The position numbers and the translations under genes are program-made. Of a stretch of DNA of 64,000 nucleotides, positions 25,201 through 40,200 are shown in pieces. Every line of letters begins with the position of its first letter. The stretch's first letter is position 1. The stretch is taken from positions 1 to 64,000 of the forward strand of contig VZTI01005562.1 of the NCBI GenBank assembly GCA_013397865.1, written 5' to 3'. This DNA is from Struthidea cinerea (lineage: Eukaryota; Chordata; Aves; Passeriformes; Corcoracidae). A model generated the notes under the pieces. It was not told where the DNA came from. It did no database searches and saw nothing but the letters and a program-made list of their open reading frames with translations.

Positions 25201-28200
25201 TTCCTCCTCAAATGCTTGAAAAGAGCTATAATTATCTCCTCTTTTTTAAAACGTGAGTACTAAAGCAATGAATGTCTCCTCAGTCAGAGTCCTCGAACCC
25301 TGTTATCTTTCTCTCGGCATCTACTTTAAATGGACTTATCATTACCAGCTGCAGCTGTGGGACCTGTAACATTTCTGGTCACATTATATTACCAAACTGG
25401 GATCCTACGGAACTTCGCACGCTTAACTAACATTGAGACTAGAGACCACCTTGGAGCCAAAGGACCTAAGTACTTTGTGCTTTTTGTTCAAGGACTATCT
25501 GAAATCTCAGCTTTGTCATAACTATTCCTTTGCATTCAACATTTTGAGCAAATCAAATTGTGTATGTACTTTCATGAAATCCACAAGCATTTCACTTCTC
25601 CAGTTGGATAAATTGAAGTTTTGAGAATCGGGTCTTGTAATGCAAATACTGTTACGGCATGGGGCATGGGGGCATGTTCCTCTGCAAATGTGAATTTTTC
25701 CGTCACAACTCCAGTAAAAAGAAACAAAACAACAAGCAAACCAAGCAAAACAAAACAACAAAAACCCCCATCTTTCCTATGACAGTGATTTTCAAGCCTT
25801 CACAAGTTTCTGCTGTTGTAGATAGTTGTAACTGGTGCATTGAAGATACCAGACCCAGCGATAAGCTTTCCATATAAATTTTTCAGCTCATGATTGTCCT
25901 AATTATTTAGGAGAAGCCTTGCTCAGATTGGGCAGCCCAAGATCCGCAGAACACTTCAGCTTGCATTGCTTGAAAAGCATTAGGAAGGCAGATAGTTTGC
26001 AGACTTTTGGTGACAAGCAGCACCTCTGCCATTGCCAGGACTGGGATCAACAGCCCAGTAAAGCACCAGGTGGTCGGGAGATCCCCACCTCGTGGAAATC
26101 CATGGCAAAGCTGTGTGGAGATAGATTTTTCTCACAGAGGGTCAATTGGTAGTGGTTACTCATCTTTTGAGGCGGGGACTTCTTTTGTTTGCTGGGTTGG
26201 TTTGGGTTTTTTGAAAGCGCAAGAGTAATTCAGTTCTTGTGAGCACTGAGGTCCTGTCCGTGCAGCGCCTGCCTGAGCCCACAGGGCTATGCAAGGGACA
26301 GCTCTTTCCCAGCCAGGGAGGTGACACGGCTCCCGCAGGCTCTCCGTGGGGGCTGCTGAGGAGGTGCCAGCACGGCCCCAGCGCCCAGCACCACCCCTCA
26401 GCACGCATGGGGGAAAAGTCATCAGCAAAAAATGCCTATTGTTTCAGAAAGGAAGTGACCCCTTCTCTCTTAAATGCTGGGAAATTGAGACCTCATCATT
26501 GGTGAGAAAAAACCCCACCTCTTCGAAATGAAAGGGAAATACCACCTGAGCCGTACTGCCAGCAGTGCTAGAGAATGTGGCACAGTGACAGAACTAAGGG
26601 AGTCTTTTAATAAGGGAAGGAAGGAAAATGAGGGAATGCAAGGACTGAATGGGAGAGGCAGCCTTTCATTTCTAGGTCATGAGTTTGACTCCACTGCACT
26701 ACTCACTGCTACCTAATAATTCTTCAAAAGGCAACAGTGATCTCTTAGTCTGTTACTTGGAGGCCACAGCCACATCACAGAACCAGTCCTGCACGGCAGG
26801 GTTTAATCCTTGGCACAGCTGGAGCCAGAGGGGAGTTACTAGGCAGGCTGTGTCCTCTACAGGATGCTGAAAAACCTTTTCTGGCACTTTGCATGTGCAC
26901 CTCACTCCTGCAGTCAGGGCTAAGCAGATTGGTAGGAGTGATGTGGTTTGACTTTGGTCTTCCTTTGCAGGGCAGCTGTGTGAAGTCCCTGCTACTCCAG
27001 CAACCCAAGTCATTGGTGATGCCCTTTATTTTTGATGGCACAGTAAATTTGGAAAGTACTGGTCTTATGAACTGCAGTGTGCAGGATGTTGCATGTCTTG
27101 TGGCAGACAGTAGCAGTGAGAGGAATAGATTCTCTGAGTATCTCTGAGCTGTTCACCCTGCACAAGCCTGCCAGCACCACCCACTGTGGATGGGTTTGCT
27201 GTGCACATGGACCTTGCAGCAGTTCTGGGGACAAGCAGAAGGCTGCCATGGCTCTAATTCTCCTATCCTTTGTAAGATAGTGGCAGATGGAGACAAGCAA
27301 AGCTTTGGCTCCAGTTGTGCCATGTTTATCAGAGATTCTCCCAATGCCAAGTAGCCTACAAATCAGGATGAACATTTTGAGGAGACAGGTGGGCAGAGAC
27401 TGGAAGGGAGGAGAACAAGAAAGGGCAGTGCTGGGATGGCGTGACTCTCTACTGCCAGTAGCAGCACTCATTCCACTGCCAGCCTGGCCTCTTCCTGTCC
27501 ACCAGTCGCCTACATCAGAAGACCATGTGCTAGGATACTTAAGTCAGTGCATCAGAGGCCAAGGGCCCTCTCAGGATGTAGCAGAGCTTAACAGGTCTTG
27601 CGCTGAAGGAATTGCCAGTGAAACACAGCTTTGAGCCACAGGCATAGATGCGGAAAAGAAAAAAAATCAGACATGGGTTTCAGTACTTTGGAGCACAGGG
27701 ATTTGGATATAGACTTTGGCTTGGTTTACTAGAAATGTGGGAGCTTTTGCTGGAATTGGGCTTGAGCAGGATGGGAAATGCATAGGATTTTTGCCTGGGC
27801 AGTTGTTTGAGTTCATCTCATGCATCCAACTTACTTGGGATGAAGAAATTGCTTGAAAGTAATTTTATGTTTAGGTATCTGCTCTCCTTCTCCTGTTCAG
27901 AGATCTCTGTACTAACACACCAGGCTGAGTCCTGGCAGCTGCTAGTTGTTGTGCAACTGGAAAAATACAGTTGGACTGAAAAGTCCCAAGAAAGGGAAGC
28001 CTTGGGACAGGAGCTGATGGGAGGGCATTTACCTTTGAAAGATTTAAGTTTCTCTATTAGGCTATGCTAACTGCAACATGGAAAGATCCTAGAAAAAAAT
28101 TCAGAAATGATGCAGAGCAAAGTTCTAGAGACTTCGGTGGGACACATCCATTCCTTTCACTCCCTACCAGTTACCTTCAGGTATTAGCTTGTTCACTGTC

Positions 28201-31200
28201 ACCACCTCCTTGTGAGCTGGGAAGCAGTCTGATTCTCCAGTTTTGCAGGCGCAGGAAGCCCAGCTTCCCAAGGCTATACATGATCACTTACCACCAGTTA
28301 CAGGCGTGGATTTCAATCCAAGGAACCCTGTTTATCTCTAGGGTGATTACAAAGCCATATAACTCTTTGAGAGAGCTACTAGGCAAGTAGCACAAGCTAA
28401 TCTGAGACAATGTTTGGCCTGGGCACACATGTTGAAGATGCTTCAGGAACTTGTACTGGTTCTGAAGCACACATATGAAACTCCACTCCGTCCCTGGCTA
28501 CCACACCAGCATACCAGCCAGCTTCCTAAAAGTTACAGCATTTGCTACCTTACCCCCACCCCGGAGGGGTGTGGAAAATCAGCCCAGGGGAAAAGAAACA
28601 AAAAACAACAACAACAAAAATCTTGGCTGAATTCTCAGGAACAGTAGTGTCAAACATGGCTGGCCTCCAGCACAAGTAAATACATCTTACCATTGTTAAT
28701 GCCACCATTCAGGTCTCTGAAGTTCTTCACACCTCCTTTCAGAAGCCTCTGTGCAGGATTGTTTGTAACCATACCCCTACCGCACACTCCCTCCAGTGCC
28801 AGGCAGGAGTTATCTCCCTTCCCTGCCTTACTCAGGGTCCCTGATATTGCTGAACAAAGCACTTACAGGCCAAGCTCTCAGCCAAAATTAGCTGACACAG
28901 TTCTGTTAAGGACCCTGGAAATAAGTTAATTTATAGCAGCTGTGGGTCTGGGTCTTTTTTTTTTTTTGTAATTGCACAGATGAGCTTTAATTGCACCATT
29001 CTGATGTTTGTTAGCAATACGCTTGAAAGAGCTGAGTGTTTTTGTATGCCTCTTTTGAGATCTGTAGCAGGAACAATCTGCTTGTTGGAAGCCCCGTGGT
29101 TTAGATTCTATAATCCAGTTAACAGAGAGGAAGAAGAGAGACTGTTCTGTCAGTGAGGTGCAGCAAGAATAACTTGAGTTTCAGGTCACTGCCTTAATCA
29201 CTGGAGATCTTTCTGCTGTAGCACAGATGACCTCACTGACCACAGGGAAGTATTATTGAATGAGTGAGGACGAGGTACCTAAGTGTGTTGCAAAATCCTG
29301 TTATCCCTTGCCACTATTCTGATCTTGTGGTAGGGGGATAATAACATTTTGCATCATCACAGGGCATTGGAAGAATAAATCAGAAATGCTCAAACACTAT
29401 GGTTAGCAGGACATGACAGTGCTGACAGCAATGGTTTGCAGCCTAGAACAGACGAACAATTTTGTGAAACATGTTGCTAGTGATCACAGTAAGGGAACAG
29501 CAAAGAACTGTTGTTGGCATCAAGGCAGCCATCCCACAGAGGGTCAAAGATTTCATCTTATTTCCTATTTTTTCTACTCCAGCCAAACCTTCTTGTTCAC
29601 ATTGCAGCTTTTGTAGTCATAAAGGATACACATTAAAGCATCTGACATCTCCTTCTGTAAGTAGCAAGACCTCATTTTAATATGCTGCTTCCTGATTTTA
29701 GACAAAGAAATATTTATGTAGGCCAGGGTGAAACCAGTTAAGCAAGAAAAAAAAGGGGCAGATTGAAAGAAGTGAGAGAATCTCCAGTCAAAGGGAAACA
29801 TGGCATGATTAATAAGTGAAAGCAATCAGTCTGTGGGAAGGAACTACCATTGCATATAATAATTCCTGGTAAGAGTGACAGCTGTATGGTTTGTTCTTAA
29901 AAATAATTGCAGGAATGCAACTGCTCTCCTCTGGACTCTCAGTGGTTTTGTTGGCCAGCTGGGGTAGTGATGCCATCAGAAGAGCCTGTAAGCCTTGTAT
30001 TTTTCATGCAGATGCAATGTTTTGTCTCTTGCTGCCAAGAGGTGTTTGCAGCTGAGCAGGTAGATCCTCTTGACGCCAAATCAGAGTGACTCAGTTCCAC
30101 CTCCTCCTTCCAAGACCTGGCACTCAGCTCCCTCTTACAGCTGGTGTTTTGCTGTGTGTGAAGCTGCAAACCAGTCACCCTGTTCCCTGTCCTCAGTTCA
30201 GGGTCCCTCATGCTTATCTCAAAAGTGGAAGAATAACAACACAGCGCAGCACAGGCAGCTCCCTGAAGAGCTTTCCGGGGCAATGTCTTTTTCTTGCCCT
30301 CCACCACAGCAACATCCTGGTGTATTGCTGAGGTCTGGCACTGACTGTCCCAAACATGGCTCTTTGCACTGGGAAGACACCTGTGAGTCCCGTTTAGGGA
30401 GGCACTGCAATTCTGTATATGATAAACAAATCTTATATAAGGGGTATTAGCACTATGTGCCACAAAAAGCCCATCATATTATTGATCATTCACTGCCCTT
30501 TATGAAAATCCAGTGTAAAATATTAAATCAGTGGGTGTCTATGAACAGCAAAGGGCATGTTTCAGTGGTATCCCAGGAAAATCTCAAGATCAAATGAAGG
30601 TAATTCAAATAAAGTAGAAAATGATCCATGTAAGAGTTAGCTTGGCCTTAATGAGTAAAAGTCTCCCTTGTCTAAGTACATTGCAGAAAGCAAGTTGGAG
30701 GAGATAAAGCTGGAAAATGGGTTATTTCTGAAAGAGGGAGCTTCCTGGGTTACCGTGAAGGAGAACTGCACAGCAGGGCTCTCCGTGATCCACCGCTGGT
30801 GGGGTAGATCCCAGGCTTTCCTGCCTACCTAGGGACAGCTACATGGCTGGGAGTGAGTTTGTGAAGGTGCTGCTGGTTTGATTCAGGCAAGAAGAAGAGG
30901 GGAATTAAGTAGAAAGTAAGACATCCAGAAAAGTGCATGCATTGTAGCCCTCTGAGGCGCTCTGGGTCAGGCACTAATAAGGGAAAAGATACCAGAGAAA
31001 CTGAAGTATTGTTCTTCATCAATTCCCTGTTCCAAATCCACAAACATACTTATTTGGAGCTGAGATTTGTAGTTTGCTAAAGGGTAGATGCAGAACTTTC
31101 ACACTGGCTCTCATACCATTGTGATCCAGAAGTCTGCACTGTGAAATATTATAGTCAGAAAAACAGTAAGAAAAACCTGGGGGCAGATCTTTGACTCCTG

Positions 31201-34200
31201 AAGATCAGCCTTTCATCCAGAGACTGTTCTATCACATTACTTTGTAAAATCATGGTGATTCGAAAACAAGTCTTCTTTGTCCATGTGCAAAAAGCTCTTG
31301 AACAAGACTGCCCCCATCTCTTTTGTCTTTACAAATAAGGTAGGAGTTCACTTAAAAACATTACTTCATAGCTAAAACCATACAGGGAGTGAAAAAGATC
31401 TACAGTGCCTTACTTGCTTTTCTTATCAGAACTTGATTTTTGTCACCTGTATGTGAGCAGAGAATACTGGAGAGAATACCAAAAGAGTTTGTAAATTGCT
31501 TGTTGTGACCCAAAATTCACTTAAGCCCGTTGAAAGAATGATTTAATTTTGCTCTTTTTTCTGCTGGTTCAGAAAACATTTAATCAGAGAAAATATTTGA
31601 GCCTTAAATTAATGTCTATTGGGCTGAAAGAACATGTACATTTCTCCATATATATGTAGGTAATTACTAAAACATCACCTGGCTACGTTTGTTGTTTTCT
31701 ACCTATCTACCAAATCAGAACTGTGCTTTTATGAGCCCCCTGAAGGACTCTGAGGCTATGAAACACACAGCTTTTGTTGCAGCAAAGCCGACAAAAAAGC
31801 TTCATATAGCTCAAGGAAAACAAATTAGGGCTGTCCCACTCTACCACCTTGGTACAGGCAGTTTTACATTCCACGTCCTTCAGGGGATGGACACCGAGTT
31901 TTGTAGCCTCCTGTGACCTACTTCTTTTCTTTTGAACAGGTAAGAAGAGCCCACCTGCTGAGGACAAAGTCGTGTTAACACACATGAAGATACTGAGCAA
32001 TGAAGGAATTCAAAACCCAGGGTTAATCCCAGATGCTCCAGCTGACACAGCCTGCACAGAAGAGTCCCATCTTCCCAGCACCTGTCTCCCACCAGACTGC
32101 CTGGGAAGTCCAGATGCAGCAGCCGCAGCAGCAGATCCAGACTATGCGGATGGCCTGGCAAGCACTGACTATGTAGCCACCCTGCCCGACCTCAACGCCT
32201 TTGAGTCCAAGTGCCGGCTTCACAGATTCTCCAAATTTGAATCTGAGGACTCGGGGGTTGAGTTGCCAAGCGGTGCTAATTCTCCATCAACGCCGACGGG
32301 CTCAGAGAAGAGCTTTGTGCTTCCCAGCAGAGACTCATTTTGTGACTCGGGTGTCCTTAGCACTTCTTCTTCTCCAGAAATTGACCATCAGTTAATGAGA
32401 ACATGTAAAGAACATGCCAGAAAAGTCAGCCTCCAAGATCCAGAGAGCATAAAGCAAGCTGATTACTACAGTCAGGAGGCAGATGCTGTGCAGGATCCTA
32501 CAGCTTCCCTTGAAGACTTCAATGTGCCTCAGGAAGAAAGTCCTGATGAACATTTTGACCAGGGAGACAAGCAGTCTCCAGAAAAGGAGCCTACCCCAGA
32601 GATGGACCTTCCCAGGGAAAGCACACTTTCCACCCCAGGTCCCGTAGAAGAGCCAAAGACAATTGCTGACAACTTCCCAGAGAATTTTGGCAGCATGCAA
32701 GACCTTCAGATCCATGAACATCAGCTGAAGAAGTACCCCACAAGTGACAGTCTGGATGAATACATGGATGAATGCTGTAGACTGAGTGAGGTGAGAAACA
32801 CCTAAACTGAATCTTAAATCTAGGCCTGTCCAAACACCCCAGTCAGTGTTCAAGTCCTGTTTGTCACACACTAAACACATCTGAGTGAGTTTAGAGTATC
32901 TGCCCTGAAACTGTTGTAAGCAGTAAAAAATGGTAATTGATTTTCAAGATTTCTTTTCCTACCAGTAAAATTCGGAAGTAATTTGTAAATATCAGGTCTG
33001 GGTAAGGATAACAAATGACTCATGGAGATCTGGTGTTCCAAAAAACCCTAGTTAGAGTATGGACTTGATTCTGGTCTCAAAATGAAGATTATGAAGTTAG
33101 TCATCATCGTCCGATACACGGGGTGGGGGTCAGAACATAAGTTTATTTTCAAGACCAGGTTATTCCTGTCTCTGGGAACAGCTGGCCTACTTTTGGGGCA
33201 CTGATATTTGTAAAGAACTTGTATAAGGGATAATTCATTTCTGTCCAGGCCTGTTGTGTCCTGTTGAATTAACTGTCTCAAATAATGCATGAGCAGGGAG
33301 CTAATTCCCAAATTCCGATTTTTGTTGGGCTGGAGTTGGAGTTGCCCTTTTAACTTGCCAACATAGCTGTGGAGGACCAAACTGCAAAGACTTAATTTCA
33401 GCAGGAGGTCCCACTCCATACTCCCTCTATTCCCCCTTGCTGGGTACCCTGTGCCACTGTCAAGAGAATAAATAATAAATAATAAATAATAAAATTAACT
33501 TTAACTTTAACTCTAATATTAATATTAATATTAATATTAATATTAATATTAATATTAATAATAATAATAAAAAAGCCCTTCTGTGCACCTTCTCCCGTAG
33601 CAGGTGCTGGTAAGCACTCCCCGCAGTTGTTTACCTGAAGCCTCATGCTACTGAAGTGCAGACAGATCACTGCCTTGCCTGCACGCTGCAGTGGATTCCA
33701 GGAACCAGCAAAGCAAAGATCTCAGTGGGGAGCTGACTCTTGACAGAGACAGACCAAAGAGCCCCATGTGCAAAGGGAAAGGAGAAGGGCAGACTAGGTG
33801 AAGAGGGTCCCACAAACACACAAAAGCATCAAATGTTGCCTAGCAGGGATTTCTTTTTGGGGCGTTCGTTGTGGTAATAGTGATGAATTGGAATCGGAGA
33901 TGGGTGGGAGGAAGGCAAGTAACAAGTGATGTGTGCTGTGCATATAATTTAACCATGACCTTGCCGCCCTGAACAATCGGGGCTGGGCTTCCTCTGCAGC
34001 ATGCCAAACCCTCTTGAGCAGTGAAGAAGGTCAGAGATGTCCCATCTCTGTTAACATTGCATATCAAGGCAGTACAAGCAACACATGATGCGTCTGAGCA
34101 GTGTTTTCTTCCCCAGAGCTGTCTCACACGTGGCAGAAGACAGATGTCTATTTTGCACAGATCCCAAGCAGACCTGGCCATGTGGCGGAGACTTCAAGAA

Positions 34201-37200
34201 AAGATCAGAGCAGTAGAATCTGACCATAAAGACACTTCATAAAAAGTTACCTAAATTCTCTGTTGCGCTCTGGAGAGTTTGCAGCCAGATTTGGTCTTGT
34301 CTGACAGCTCTGTATGCCCATGACATTCCTTTAAATCCCTGGTGAAATGGAGCCTCAGTTTTCCAAAGCAGAGCATTTAAATAAACAAGAGAATAAATTA
34401 GAAAGAAGCTGAAGAGGAAATGAAGCTCTTGGTGGCTTATCTGCCCTCCTTTTTAATATCCTCACTGGCTGAGTGCTAAAGCTCTGTGCCCTAGAGCACT
34501 TTTCTGTCTCTGTTTTTTGAGTTGTATAAATACAGCTGTGACCTAGATGCTGGGGAAGTTTGCCCCTCTTCACAGCACACCTCCAGGCTGCTGTATCTCA
34601 AGAGCAGCACTCCTCAAACTGCTGGGATGCCAGGTAGCACCAAAGTTGGCTGGGACAAGAAATGCCCATGGGCTGCTGCACAGCCCTGCAGCTACTGCTG
34701 CTCTGTGTGCCTCAGAGCACCAGGACAGCCTCTGGTAGTTGCAGAGCCTTCTGCCCTCACCAAATCTGCACCAGGCTGACCTGTCCTCACTGTCATACAA
34801 CAGAGACCTGTACAGAAGTGATGTACAGATGTGGTCACCATACAGCTGACAGGTGCATCTTGGTTCATCCCATCTGAGGCTCTGCTCCAGGCTTTCTCTG
34901 TGGTTTTCACATTTGCCTGTAACCTGTCCAAGACACAACATGGTACTTAAAAACCAATCTCTGCTATGGCCTGTTGTCTTCTGAGGGACTCAGATACCCC
35001 TGGAAATGAATCAGTGTGTTGTCTGAAAGAAAGCAGGCCAGCACAGCATATTCCCACCCTGCTTGGCAAGAACACGGCAAACCAAATTGCTCCATCAAAT
35101 CAATTCCTGCTGCATTAAATTAATGTTGATAGAAATGCAAGAGCACTTACACTAGCTTATAATTAATGCTAGGTGAAAGCATTATTTAATTATAGGTGAC
35201 ACCTTCTTCCTCAGTTCTGTTGATGGTTTTGGGAACTTTCAAGTAACAGAAGAGCAGCTGAGTTTCCCCAGCCCAGCTGGCTGTGGCAATGCCAACTGTG
35301 CTTACCGGCTCACCACAACCAAACAAGGACTCATTCTCTGGATGAAGTTGTCCCTTGATGCCCTCCTGACCATCCCTCACTGCTGAGGCCACTTCCAAGA
35401 GAGCAGGAAGGAAAATGCTGAAAAACAGAGACTGGAAATGACCAAATGTTTTGACCATTTGGATTCAGTTGGTGAATGGCTTTGGCTGAAAATATACATC
35501 AAATCATTTCAGTCTGGCATTTTCAGACAAAGCTTTCCGATCTTTTGTTTTGAACTGTTGTTATTTTGAAATTTGCCTACGTTTTGAAAGATGAAAGAAA
35601 ATGGAAGCTGTCAAACAACAAGAGAAAGAACTTTGAAGCCTAAATACAAGCATTTCCTTTTAAGCTTGAAGTTTGAAGATACGTAGCTTTTGATGCTTTT
35701 GCCTTACAAACACTTCCTCACACTCCATAAAGTTTACATTTAAAGTCAGCCCAGCCCATACGGCTAGAAGAAGAAAGAGGGTGGGAGCACTGTCATCATT
35801 AAATGAAAAAAAAGTCATTATTCATGCAGTGCTATTTATCTTGGGCCAAAGCAGTCAAAATGTTTCTCTACAGAGTGGTACAGTTCAGGGGAAGGATAGG
35901 GCTACCTGTGATGGTCAGCCCCATAGCCTGTGCGTGCAGCTCAGAGGAAACCAGAAGATATCAGCAAGCACAGCCCCTCCTGGACAGCAGGGTGGAGCCC
36001 TCAGAAATACACAGCATGATCCCTCTCTTTCCTGTTATTCACAAGCCTTTCGGTGCTGTCAGCTGCCAGTGACAAATGCTTCCCGCTCAGCCTGTGGCAT
36101 CACTAACTGGTTGCTGTGAGCCCGTGATGGGAGGTTTGTAATTACGTTCCCTGTCCAGTGGCGCAGTGACCGTGCTGCCTGTCCTGGGCATGCTCACATG
36201 GCAAGAGCACGCAGTGAGGGATGTATGGCAGGATGGAGCATAGTATAACCCAAAACTATCCACAAGAAAAGCGAAGAGCATTGTGTGAAGCACAGAAACC
36301 TAAGGCAATGCAAGATACATCAGTGAGCATTTGTCTGAACGAAGAAAAGCTTCCCCTGCAAACTGCCCGTCATCTTCAGCTTCTGCTGCCAGGTCGAGTC
36401 CAGGACAGTTCTCCATTGAGCCCAACTGTAGAAAAGCACATCACTTGCATCCAAGTAACAGATAATGGCTGAAATGAGGCAGGACAAGGTGCTGACTAGA
36501 TGATCAGACATGCAGATTTTGATTATACATCAGTTGGACTAGAGGCTTGAAAGCAACTCTCATTCTTGCAGGTCCCACTGAACTTCAAATCTTCATAGTG
36601 CTCAGATGCACAATGTTCCCCAGAGACAAGAGCACAGGCTCCCACCTCTGTGAGCTGGGTAGCCTCAGAGGAAAAGATGTGATTTACACCAATCAAAATA
36701 TTGACTAGAGAGCTCTTGATAAGCCAAAGTTCCCAGTGCAGATGCTGATCCTGTATTTTTAAGCTTCCTAAGAAATCTGTGGGCCAGCACAACTGTCATG
36801 GTCTATTGCCAGGGACACACATACTGAAAACCTGTCCCCAGAACTTAGGTGAGCAGTGACAAGGGCAGAGATCCCTCTTTAGTTACGCAGGTGTACAGTC
36901 AATGTAGTGCACCTTAACTCCTCAGGATCAAAAAAACGTAATGTGAGTAACTGAGCATAGCACAGCTGGGAGCCTTTAACTCTGTCTGCTCCAGATGAGG
37001 GTCTGGCTCCGTCTCATGTACCTAAAAGCAAAATCTGGCACCTATTTATATATTACATCCTTACTTTCCTAGAGAAGCTTTAACCATTTGATTCATAAAT
37101 TGTCTGTACAATCCTCCACATCTTCACCTTACAGAAAAGTAGGCAAGATGTTTTTCCTTCTTCACAGGCTTTATCAGCTCAAAAATGGGCATACAGCTTT

Positions 37201-40200
37201 TGTTCCAACACTATTTGACAATTCCCATGTGGAAAACAGGACAAATTTCAGTCATGAAGCTTCAACTGGGAGGACAGAGAATGGAAGAATATGTAAAATG
37301 TTTGCAGTTTTCTTGTGGTTGCTCACTCATCACTACTTGCATAAAACTGTCTCACAGATGCCGAGAGGAAAATATTTAGACCAGAACATGACAGACGAGA
37401 GTCTATGCTACACTTGGCAACACCAAATGATAGCCAGGGTTCTTCAGGTATTTCCAGTCTATAAAAAAACAAAGTCCTTGAAGGGTTCCTAGAGTGACCC
37501 TCTCTGTGCAATTTTTTTGGGGCCACCAGCTAAATTAGGCAAATGTTCTGTATAGAACACCTGCCACCTCTGTGCATTCCTGATGCTAACAGGCCCTGTG
37601 GAGGGTGAGCAGGGTGAAACACACCCCTAAGAGTTTTTACCATTGCATTCTGACCACAGAGGAGGCTGGCCCTGCAGGAATGTGCAGGCACTGGAGGCTT
37701 TGCCTGATCTGTACTTTCTGAGATCACTTCAATAAAATGCAGATTAATTTGCTATTAAATAGCCCAAACTGCCCTAAGCAGCCTCTGAAGGCTGGCTGTG
37801 AAACAGGGATCTTCAGCGTATTGAGTCCAACCTTCAGTCTGCTTTAGGTCCTCTACAGGGGGTAGATCCGCCTTGCCCCAAGACCAGGAGCAACTACTCT
37901 ACACATTTTCCCTCTCATTTTCTGGGCGCCCGTATTTACTCTCAGGACTTAGAGGTTCTCTCTAACTTTTGCTAAAAGCCAGATTTTCTCCATGCCTGTC
38001 CCAAACATACCTTTGTTTTCCTGTGCCTTCAGCCCTAGACACAGAGCACGGAAAATCACGGCCTCTCCTTCTCTTCTCCTCCCCCTGCCCATTTTGCCCT
38101 ACAAACCCAGCAGCCATAGACATGAAGCAGGACCGTACAACATTAAGCACAGGACAAATATGGAACAAAAAGAGGGTCTCTAACTGAAAGAGGTCACAGT
38201 CAAATGCTTCGTTCTTTTTCTCCAATCTAAGTTAGACCCAAATGTTTTACTTCATCCTATTCTCCAAGACCTCCTCCATCCCTTGTAGGCTCCCCTTGTG
38301 TTTCCACAGCTATAATGGCTTGGATTTGGCTCAGTGTCTCCTTAGGGCAGTACAGACATGCCACCAGGCATGCAGTAGCATACTGGCAGGAAGGGGAGTT
38401 GCTGGATGTGCAAAAAGAGGGTGCAGTGTGGCAGAAAGCCTATGTTTTTAGGGATAATAAGGAACTTCTGACTATCCATTGGAACAGTGTACAAAAAATG
38501 ACTGTTCATTGTGGGGCAGCTCAAAATGGCCAAATTTTCAGAAGGTGATACCCACGTACTTTCTGAAAATTATGCTTCTAAAGCTGGGCACCCCGAAATC
38601 CCTGGTTGCTTTCAGATATGTTGGTTATAGTGCTTTTGATTCAAGCTTTTCCCACCAGATACCACATAGGTTTTGTTCTCCCTTTGGGTCCTGGGGCTGT
38701 GCCCCTTCCCACTGCACAGCCCCAGTAAGTACTCAGTTCTACAGCTGAGTAACTTTAGTCTTGCCACCACTGCTTGCAGGCTCTGCTTGAGAGGAAAATA
38801 AAAGTCATGAAATGAATGACTGGTTGACTTGGAGTCAACAACCTCTGTCCCAACTTCAGACACAAAAGCATCGGGATTTAATAATACCTGTATATAAATA
38901 ACGTTGTATCATCATTTGTTTAAAAAGAAGTAAATCCTAATGTTGATTATTTTTGAACACACCATGAGCTTTCTGACATAATGAAAAGACAGGAAGAGTC
39001 CCAGGGCTGGCATTTCCCCAAAAATGTAGATTGTTGTGGGAAAGGAGACAGAGTAAGCTTCCTGCTTTTGTAGAGGGAACTTATTTTTTGAAGTAAGATA
39101 AACTTAGAGCACTGCTTTTGTAAAGATCGAGGCTTATTTTACTCACTGATATCACACGCACATCAGCAGGCAGCGCCAAGGTGGAAATGAGCCCCTGCAT
39201 GTGTTTGCTAGCAGCACGTTCGACACAGTCTGATCACGGCACAGGGGAGGACACTCGCTGTGCATGGGGAAGTCCTGGCACCAGAGACGGTGAGGTGCAG
39301 AGCAGGAGGCTGGGAAGCATCGTAGCTTTTCTTCTGCCATAGGATTACTCTCTGTCTCCAGCACTGCCCTTGGTGAGCAGCAGTGAAACTCTGGCAGCTC
39401 CTGGGTGAAGAGAAATCAGTGGTAGAGATTATCCTTCCACAGCCAGACAGCAAAGTTGATCCTGCAGACTTTCTTCAGGCATCTCTTCAAGACTGAGAAA
39501 GTAGCAGCAGGGATGTAAGCTGGGATCTACTAAAGACTAGTGGAAAGATGTTCTTTCACTTTGGCAGCTTGATTCAAGTACGTTTCTCTCACAGACGCAC
39601 CAGTGATGAGGGTCTGAGTACAGCAGACAAAGCGTACCCCCAAGCTGGTCACAACTCAGCACATTAATGTTACCTGCAATATGTGCCTTTGGGTAGGAGC
39701 CAAGCTCAGCTTCCGTACACAGAAGTGTACTCTGCACTAAGGATATGAGCTAAGTGAGCCATAATAATCCCAGCCATCTATGGCATACAGTAGAACCATG
39801 TTTGTTTGTAAGGCTTCTGTGGCCAGTAAAAGACAAAAATTAGCCTGGGAGGTGGAACTAGAAACAGGCTGTCATGAGGTTTTCCTCTGCATCAACCTGT
39901 GATCAGTCAGAAGAATCCCTGTGACAGTGGAAATTGCTGAGTAATCGAGAAAAGAGCTTCAGCGAGTGATGCTGTAGCTCAAATCTGTGGTAAGACCAAA
40001 GCCCCTTGCAAGAGGAAGCCTGACTTTATCACAGCACATGACTGTAAGGAGCGTGCAGGGCTCTCAGCTCCTAGTAAGAATTGCTCTGTTGTTACTCCAT
40101 GGTCCAAGATGCATTGTCATTGCAGGTGAACCAAGGTAACAGCAAGGCCCTGGGATCTGGTCTGGGATATCTGGAACACATCTGCCAACTGATTGAGAAG

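Noticed and set aside
33398..33670. Frame with an Ile-Asn repeat
   Set aside because: Product of translating the AT microsatellite, not a gene.
37810..37900. Possible antisense CR1 remnant
   Set aside because: Contains a TTGAGTCCAACC-like string, but the rest is too diverged to call by eye.
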